The position numbers and the translations under genes are program-made. 64,000 nucleotides of DNA from Planctomycetota bacterium (lineage in GTDB: Bacteria > Planctomycetota > UBA8742 > UBA2392): contig JACKID010000003.1 in assembly GCA_020638675.1 (NCBI GenBank), positions 186,001 through 250,000 on the forward strand, written 5' to 3'. The notes under the pieces were generated by a model, which saw only the letters and a list, made by a program, of their open reading frames with translations, was not told where the DNA came from and did not search any database. Positions 59,446 through 64,000 of this stretch are shown here, piece by piece (the stretch's first letter is position 1; each line of letters begins with the position of its first letter).

Positions 59446-60588
59446 CTACTTCGGCAGGTCTTTCCGGATCGCCTCGCGCCAGTCTTTCGGCAAGGCCTGC
59501 ACCGGGCGGATGTAGCTCAGGAACTCCATGGTGTCCGGGTCGTGCAGCGTCTCGGTGGGGATGGCGCAGAACTCGCCCTTGCCGTTGATTGCCGTGCCGC
59601 CGGAGTTACCGGCGCTGACGAGGCAGTCGGACTTGTACCAGTCCAGTGCGTCTTTCTTCATCTCGAAGCCCGAGATCACGCCGCGCGTGAGCGTGATGCT
59701 GCACAGGCTGTGACTGCCGCCGATGGCCGGGTAGCCGAGGCAGCGGATTTCGTCGCCCAAGTCCAGCTCGGTTTCTGCGATCGGCAGCCAGACAAAGTCG
59801 GGCTTCTCAACCGGCCCGCCGTCCAGATCGGTCGCGATCTTCAATAGCGCAAGGTCCAATGCCTCGCTCTCGAACACCAGCTTCGCGATGTGCGTCTGTA
59901 CCGGCAGCTTGCGCGCGTCCGGTGCGAAACTGACCCACGCCTGCTTCAGCACGCCGCCGTTTTCCGCTTCGATCACGTGCCTGTTGGTCACGATCAGGCC
60001 TGTCGGCGTGACGACCGTGCCGCTGCCGCCGCTGCCTTCCTCGGTGTACAGCATCACGCTGGCCGCTACCGCGCGCTGCAACGGCGTCAGCCCGGCCATC
60101 GGCTTGAACGGAAGCGTCGGCGCATCCAGCTTCGGCTTGTCGTTGAAACTCAACAGCACGTCGAAGCTGACAACCTCTTCCTCGTAGGCCGCGAGCGAGC
60201 CCGCGTACAGCACATAGCTGCCCGCCTTCAGCCCGTCGTCACTCGTGAAGGCCAGCGTTTCTTCAATCCGCGCGGTCATCGCCTCGGCGACTTCCTGCTC
60301 TTCCAGCTCGTCGATGTCATCGATCTTGCTGTCGCACAATGCCAGGTCGATGTCGGCCGTCGCGGCCAGCACGTTGACGTACAGCGCCTTGGTGCCATCG
60401 GGCACGGTCAGCTTGAAGCCTTGCAGGTCCACTTCGCCGGACGTCAGCTCTACATGCGCCTTCTCGCCGGGCTTCAGCTCCAGCAGCTTGCTGCTGATGT
60501 GTATCTCGTAGTCTTCGCCGTCGTCCTGCGCACGGGCAACCCCCAACAGGGCAACCAGCAGCACCACACAAACACCGAGCTTGCGCAT
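59446..60588 (-). CDS. Secreted trypsin-like serine protease with N-terminal PPC-like domain
   Basis: A 380-residue protein with a signal peptide (residues 1-20). Residues about 25-150 resemble a bacterial pre-peptidase C-terminal (PPC) beta domain placed at the N-terminus. The chymotrypsin fold (about 175-370) has the triad His204 in TNRHVI, Asp245 in EALDLALL and Ser329 in SAGNSGGT, as in the DegP/trypsin-2 branch. There is no PDZ domain. It is probably an extracytoplasmic protease. The stop lies directly against the kinase stop, and the divergent heparinase-like gene starts 141 bp away. Confidence 0.88.
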   Translation of the reverse strand: MRKLGVCVVLLVALLGVARAQDDGEDYEIHISSKLLELKPGEKAHVELTSGEVDLQGFKLTVPDGTKALYVNVLAATADIDLALCDSKIDDIDELEEQEVAEAMTARIEETLAFTSDDGLKAGSYVLYAGSLAAYEEEVVSFDVLLSFNDKPKLDAPTLPFKPMAGLTPLQRAVAASVMLYTEEGSGGSGTVVTPTGLIVTNRHVIEAENGGVLKQAWVSFAPDARKLPVQTHIAKLVFESEALDLALLKIATDLDGGPVEKPDFVWLPIAETELDLGDEIRCLGYPAIGGSHSLCSITLTRGVISGFEMKKDALDWYKSDCLVSAGNSGGTAINGKGEFCAIPTETLHDPDTMEFLSYIRPVQALPKDWREAIRKDLPK

Positions 60589-60729
60589 GGAATCTCCGAT
60601 CCGCCGGAATTGCTTTGTATTGGGCCTCAGGCGGCGAAGAATAGTTCACGCCGCGAAAACAGGTAGCCCGCAGCCAATATCCCGGCCCGGTCCACAGCGC
60701 ACCGGGCATTCCGGAGTAGGGGGGATTCG

Positions 60730-62667
60730 ATGAAAAACGTTCTCGCGCTGTTGCTGATCTGCGGGCTGGCGCTGGCACTCGTGCCGGGCGGACCGGCCGT
60801 CGCCGCCAAGCGCGTGAAGAAGGACAAGCCCGAGAAAGTCGAGCGCGATGACCGCCCATACCTCTATTTCACCAACAAGTCGCTGGCGGACTTCAAGGCC
60901 AAGCTCAAGAAGGAGCCGTTCGCCTCGCGCTGGGGCAAGCTGATCGGCATCGCCAACGACTACGCCGCGAAGCCCCTTTCGAACGAGAAGGTCATCGGTG
61001 GCAACCGCGCCCGCACGGCCGAGGGGATGATCGACATCCTGGGCATGGCCTACGTCGTCAGCGGCGAAAAGCGCTACGGCGAACGCGCCAAGCAGGAGGT
61101 CTGGGCGCTGCTTGAGCAGGACAAGTGGCACGAACCCAAGAGCTGGAACAAAGGCGCTGAGTTGCCGACGGCCGAGTGCTGCATGTCCTGCGCGCGTTTC
61201 TACGACTGGTGCCACGACCTGCTTAAAGAGGAAGAGTGCGAGTACTTCAGCCAGCGCGTGCTGGAACTCGGGCTGCGCCCGTACCTCGACAGCGTGGACA
61301 AGCATCACGACTGGTGGGTCGACAACTACGTCACCAACTGGTGCGGCGTGCTGCATGGCGGCTGCGGGCTGCTGGGGCTGGCACTGTATGACGAATTGCC
61401 CGAGGCCAAGAAGGCGGCCGATCACGCATGGGAGTATCTGCCCAAGTTCCTCGACGGCGTGATCCTGAAAGACGGCGGTGGGCACGAGGGCGACATGTAC
61501 TGGCGCTACGGCGTCAGCTTCGGGTTCATCTTCGTCACGGCCTATGAGCACGTGATGGGCGAAGAGTTGCCGCTCGATCCCAGCGAACGCATGGCCGGCT
61601 ACTGGGACGTCTACCTGCAAGGCCCGGACGACGTCTACGCCAACTTCAACGACATGAACGAGGACACCTTCAGCGGGCTCTGGTCGAAGGATTCACGCAA
61701 GTGGGAGGGCGGGCCAAGCTCCAGCCTGAACGCGCTGTTCGAGGCCCGAACTGAAGGCGGCGACCCGCTGCTGCTGTGGGCGGCCGACAACGGCGGCGGC
61801 GGCGCGTTCGACAACGGCATCAGCGTCAACTGGTTCCTGTGGCGGCGCGAGGCGCCCCCGGCCGGCGACAAGCCGGAGCTGCAACCGGCTGTGCTGTTTC
61901 GCGGTTGCGGCCACGCGGTATTGCGCAGCGACAAGTTGTGGCTGGCCTACAACGGCGGCTGGATCAGCGACAAGTCGCACAACAACAACGACCTCGGCAC
62001 GTTTGTGCTGGTGTGCGACGGCGAGCGGTTCATTCATGATCCGGGCTACGACAAGAACGACACCGACAAGCACACGACGATCACGATCGACGGCAAAAGC
62101 CAGCCCAAGGCCAGCCAGGCGAGCTACAAGGCGTTCGTTGAGGGCAAGAAGTTCAGCTGGTTCATGAGCGACCTGAGCGACTGCTACGGCGGCGCGACCA
62201 AACGCGCGGTACGCAGCGTGATCATGGTGGACGGCGAGTATCTCGTGATTCTCGACGACGTGGAGACCACCGGCACCACCGACATCGACGTGCGGTTTCA
62301 GACGAAGCTTAAGATCGACACCAACGACACAGGCGGCGTGTTCAGCGGCAAGGGCAAGCTCAACATCGTCGCGGCGACGCCTGCTGTGAACGTCTCCACC
62401 GGCGACACGGCCGGGGCTGTGAAGTATCTCAGCCTGCGCGCGGCCCAGCCGGACAAGGAGGTCGCGTTCGTCACAGTGCTCTACCCGGGCAGCGCGCCGC
62501 GCGTGGACTGGAAGGTCAAGGGCGGCAAGGGCACGCTTACGGTCAACGGCGACAAACACGAGTTCGCCCAGACCAGCGCCGGCTGGGTGCCCACCAAGAT
62601 CAGCGGCGAAAAGGTCCCCAAGCCCGAAGAACCCAACGACCGCATCCTCAAGCCCGTCCAGAAGTAG
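60730..62667 (+). CDS. Secreted heparinase II/III-family protein (polysaccharide-lyase-like)
   Basis: A 645-residue exported protein with a signal peptide ending at AVAA|KR. The first ~370 residues form an alpha/alpha toroid with the helical motif GGGHEGDMYWRYG (about 250-262). The C-terminal beta-sandwich holds the conserved SHNNNDLGTFVLVCDG and DPGYD (about 414-440), the heparinase II/III signature, whose Asn/His/Tyr residues carry out lyase chemistry in characterised enzymes. The substrate could be a glycosaminoglycan, alginate or another acidic polysaccharide; none can be chosen. A hairpin terminator follows the stop. Confidence 0.85.
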   Translation: MKNVLALLLICGLALALVPGGPAVAAKRVKKDKPEKVERDDRPYLYFTNKSLADFKAKLKKEPFASRWGKLIGIANDYAAKPLSNEKVIGGNRARTAEGMIDILGMAYVVSGEKRYGERAKQEVWALLEQDKWHEPKSWNKGAELPTAECCMSCARFYDWCHDLLKEEECEYFSQRVLELGLRPYLDSVDKHHDWWVDNYVTNWCGVLHGGCGLLGLALYDELPEAKKAADHAWEYLPKFLDGVILKDGGGHEGDMYWRYGVSFGFIFVTAYEHVMGEELPLDPSERMAGYWDVYLQGPDDVYANFNDMNEDTFSGLWSKDSRKWEGGPSSSLNALFEARTEGGDPLLLWAADNGGGGAFDNGISVNWFLWRREAPPAGDKPELQPAVLFRGCGHAVLRSDKLWLAYNGGWISDKSHNNNDLGTFVLVCDGERFIHDPGYDKNDTDKHTTITIDGKSQPKASQASYKAFVEGKKFSWFMSDLSDCYGGATKRAVRSVIMVDGEYLVILDDVETTGTTDIDVRFQTKLKIDTNDTGGVFSGKGKLNIVAATPAVNVSTGDTAGAVKYLSLRAAQPDKEVAFVTVLYPGSAPRVDWKVKGGKGTLTVNGDKHEFAQTSAGWVPTKISGEKVPKPEEPNDRILKPVQK

Positions 62668-63066
62668 TTCTGTCAGGACGTTCAGGATGAAAATGGATGC
62701 GGGCTAGGGCGACGATTGCGCCGCCTCAGCCCGCATCCTTTGCAATCCTGCCGACCCTGACCGCAGTTTGCCCCTGCCAATTCCGCAGGGTTCTCCACAA
62801 ACCTGCCCCGTTGGCGCGCTCTGCGCCTGTATCTGCTGGAGTTGCGTCGGCACGGGGTTTGCAGCCGTTTGGCTGTGTGTGTTTCCGGAATCACCGGCCG
62901 GGTGTTAGCGTTCTTCCACATGACCGGCGGAGGACGACGGGCTCGGCACGCGGGAAAAATGGTCTCCGCGCTCGTCGTTGACGCCTTTCGGGCACACGGA
63001 TACCGTTGTGGTAGAAATCTAACTACAGCCTCCGGACGGGCTTAACACCGGAGATCAGAGGCGATC
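62668..63066. other. 399-bp intergenic region between the heparinase-like gene and clpC
   Basis: No gene is supported; the open frames here have no ribosome-binding site or protein-like composition. It holds the hairpin at 62695-62741. A possible clpC promoter is TTGACG (62978-62983) with TACCGT 17 bp later (63001-63006), a weak -10. I see no CIRCE or CtsR-type operator. Confidence 0.4.
62695..62741 (+). terminator. Probable terminator of the heparinase-like gene
   Basis: A perfect 11-bp stem GGATGCGGGCT (62695-62705) / AGCCCGCATCC (62728-62738) is followed by TTT. The loop itself can form a smaller GGCG/CGCC stem. The T-run is short, so it may be a structured 3' end rather than a simple intrinsic terminator. 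Confidence 0.65.
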
Positions 63067-64000
63067 ATGTTTGAGCAATTCACCGAGCGTGCAAGAAAAG
63101 TGCTGGGCCTGGCACGCCAGGAAGCCCAGAAGTTCAACCACGAGTACATCGGGACGGAGCATATTCTGCTCGGGCTGATTCTCGAGGGCTCCGGCGTGGC
63201 CGCCACCGTCCTGCGCAACATGGACGTGGACCTGCGCAAGATCCGCCTCGAGATCGAAAAGCTCGTGCAGCAGGGCCCGCAGGTGATGACGGCGCCGTCC
63301 AAGCTGCCGTTCACCCCGCGCGCCAAGCGCGTAATCGACCTCGCCAAGGAAGAAGCCGCCACACTGAACCACGAGCACGTCGGCACCGAGCACTTGCTGC
63401 TCGGGCTGCTGCGCGAAAACGAAGGCATTGCCGCGCAGGTGCTGATGAACCTGGGCGTGCGCCTCGACGAAGTACGTGAGGAAGTGCTTGAGCTGCTCAG
63501 CCCGGATGCCAACGCATCGGGCGAAAAGGGCGACACCAGCCGGCGCAACAAGCCGCGCGACACCGCCAGCATCAACCCCGGCGCAAGCACGGGCGGCAGC
63601 GGCGAAAAGAGCAAGACCCCGGCGCTCGACGCCTTCGGGCGCGACCTCACCGAACTGGCCCGCGAGGGCACGCTCGACCCCGTGATCGGGCGCAAGGACG
63701 AGATCGAACGTGTCATCCAGGTCCTGTGCCGCCGCACCAAGAACAACCCGGTGCTGATCGGCGAAGCGGGCGTGGGCAAGACGGCCATCGTCGAGGGCCT
63801 GGCGCAGGAAGTCATTTCCGGCGCTGTGCCTGAGCTGCTGCGCGACCGCCGCATCGTCGTGCTCGACCTCGCCATGATGGTCGCCGGTACCAAGTACCGC
63901 GGCCAGTTCGAGGAACGCATCAAGGCGGTGATGACCGAAGTGCGCCGCGCCAAGAACGTCATCCTGTTCATCGACGAGCTTCACACGCTGGTCGGCGCAG
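63067..64000 (+). CDS. clpC: ATP-dependent Clp protease ATP-binding subunit ClpC, C-terminus beyond right edge
   Basis: The first 311 residues of a HSP100 unfoldase that delivers substrates to ClpP. Two Clp N-terminal repeats are present (about 5-145: EQFTERARKVLGLARQEAQ, IGTEHILLGLI, GTEHLLLGLLRENEG), then a Gly/Ser/Lys linker (about 150-185). The first AAA module begins at LARE...GRKDEIERVIQVLCRRTKNNPVLIGEAGVGKT with Walker A, and VILFIDELHTL carries Walker B. Two N-repeats without a UVR-type middle domain seen so far cannot separate ClpC from ClpA/ClpB-like paralogues, but the N-repeat form fits ClpC. ATG at 63067 has AGAGGCG upstream. Confidence 0.93.
   Translation, partial: MFEQFTERARKVLGLARQEAQKFNHEYIGTEHILLGLILEGSGVAATVLRNMDVDLRKIRLEIEKLVQQGPQVMTAPSKLPFTPRAKRVIDLAKEEAATLNHEHVGTEHLLLGLLRENEGIAAQVLMNLGVRLDEVREEVLELLSPDANASGEKGDTSRRNKPRDTASINPGASTGGSGEKSKTPALDAFGRDLTELAREGTLDPVIGRKDEIERVIQVLCRRTKNNPVLIGEAGVGKTAIVEGLAQEVISGAVPELLRDRRIVVLDLAMMVAGTKYRGQFEERIKAVMTEVRRAKNVILFIDELHTLVGA

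Overview
The window is a GC-rich (visibly above 60% G+C), densely coded bacterial chromosome segment that contains the dnaA-dnaN replication-initiation neighbourhood near its centre. The gene complement points to Planctomycetota or a close uncultured relative. It includes a Hanks-type kinase with a DWG instead of DFG motif, a membrane anchor and C-terminal TPRs, and ECF sigma factors paired with single-pass membrane partners. There are also many secreted proteins of unknown role with PDZ, TPR, beta-helix or beta-propeller folds, and a heparinase II/III-type protein. The phylum call is an inference from gene content; there is no rRNA or other marker in the window to confirm it.

Left part (1-13 kb): a truncated lipoprotein, a membrane zinc-ribbon protein, a small HExxH protein, a four-helix membrane protein, an HNH endonuclease behind a strong terminator hairpin, a DUF3810-type membrane metalloprotease, mnmA, a DUF1266-like protein, a glutaryl-CoA-type dehydrogenase, RNase R started from TTG, and a two-gene ABC-2 exporter. 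From 13 to 22.6 kb come secreted proteins (a propeller protein, a beta-helix protein with a C-terminal sorting tag, and an Asp-box lipoprotein carrying an in-frame TGA), GrpB, an ECF sigma/FecR-like pair and a PqqB-like hydrolase. From 22.7 to 30.4 kb the minus strand carries uvrA, an acyltransferase-3, a TPR protein and a GT-C-like membrane protein.

Centre (30.5-35.4 kb): the coding strand switches to plus, with a tRNA-binding-domain protein, a STAS protein, a second zinc-ribbon membrane protein, dnaA and dnaN. The 613-bp dnaA-dnaN gap holds a terminator, a 19-bp inverted repeat, a perfect TTATGCACA DnaA box inside a 7-bp inverted repeat, and an AT-rich patch, so it is the best oriC candidate here.

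Right part (35.4-64 kb): a Gly-rich beta-helix protein with a C-terminal tag, a hydrolase-like protein lacking its serine nucleophile, ychF, a dienelactone hydrolase and three small unknown genes. A five-gene set follows (LSm/TPR protein, PDZ-toroid protein, GNAT, dtd), then a NicO-type nickel/cobalt transporter with an EF-hand-containing extracytoplasmic domain and a PDZ-bearing esterase. After these come an ECF/DUF4349 pair, a 2-oxoacid:ferredoxin oxidoreductase (korAB) whose korB is bracketed by 7-nt-period repeats, two unknown proteins, the large kinase, a trypsin-like protease, a heparinase-like protein and the start of clpC.

I did not find a defence island, CRISPR array, prophage, insertion sequence, tRNA or rRNA gene. 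The most interesting signals are the in-frame TGA directly after a lipoprotein signal (22.5 kb), the terminator-ended leader of the HNH gene (3.7-3.9 kb), the heptamer elements around korB, the repeated motifs around dnaA, and the shared cysteine-containing C-terminal tags of two beta-helix proteins.
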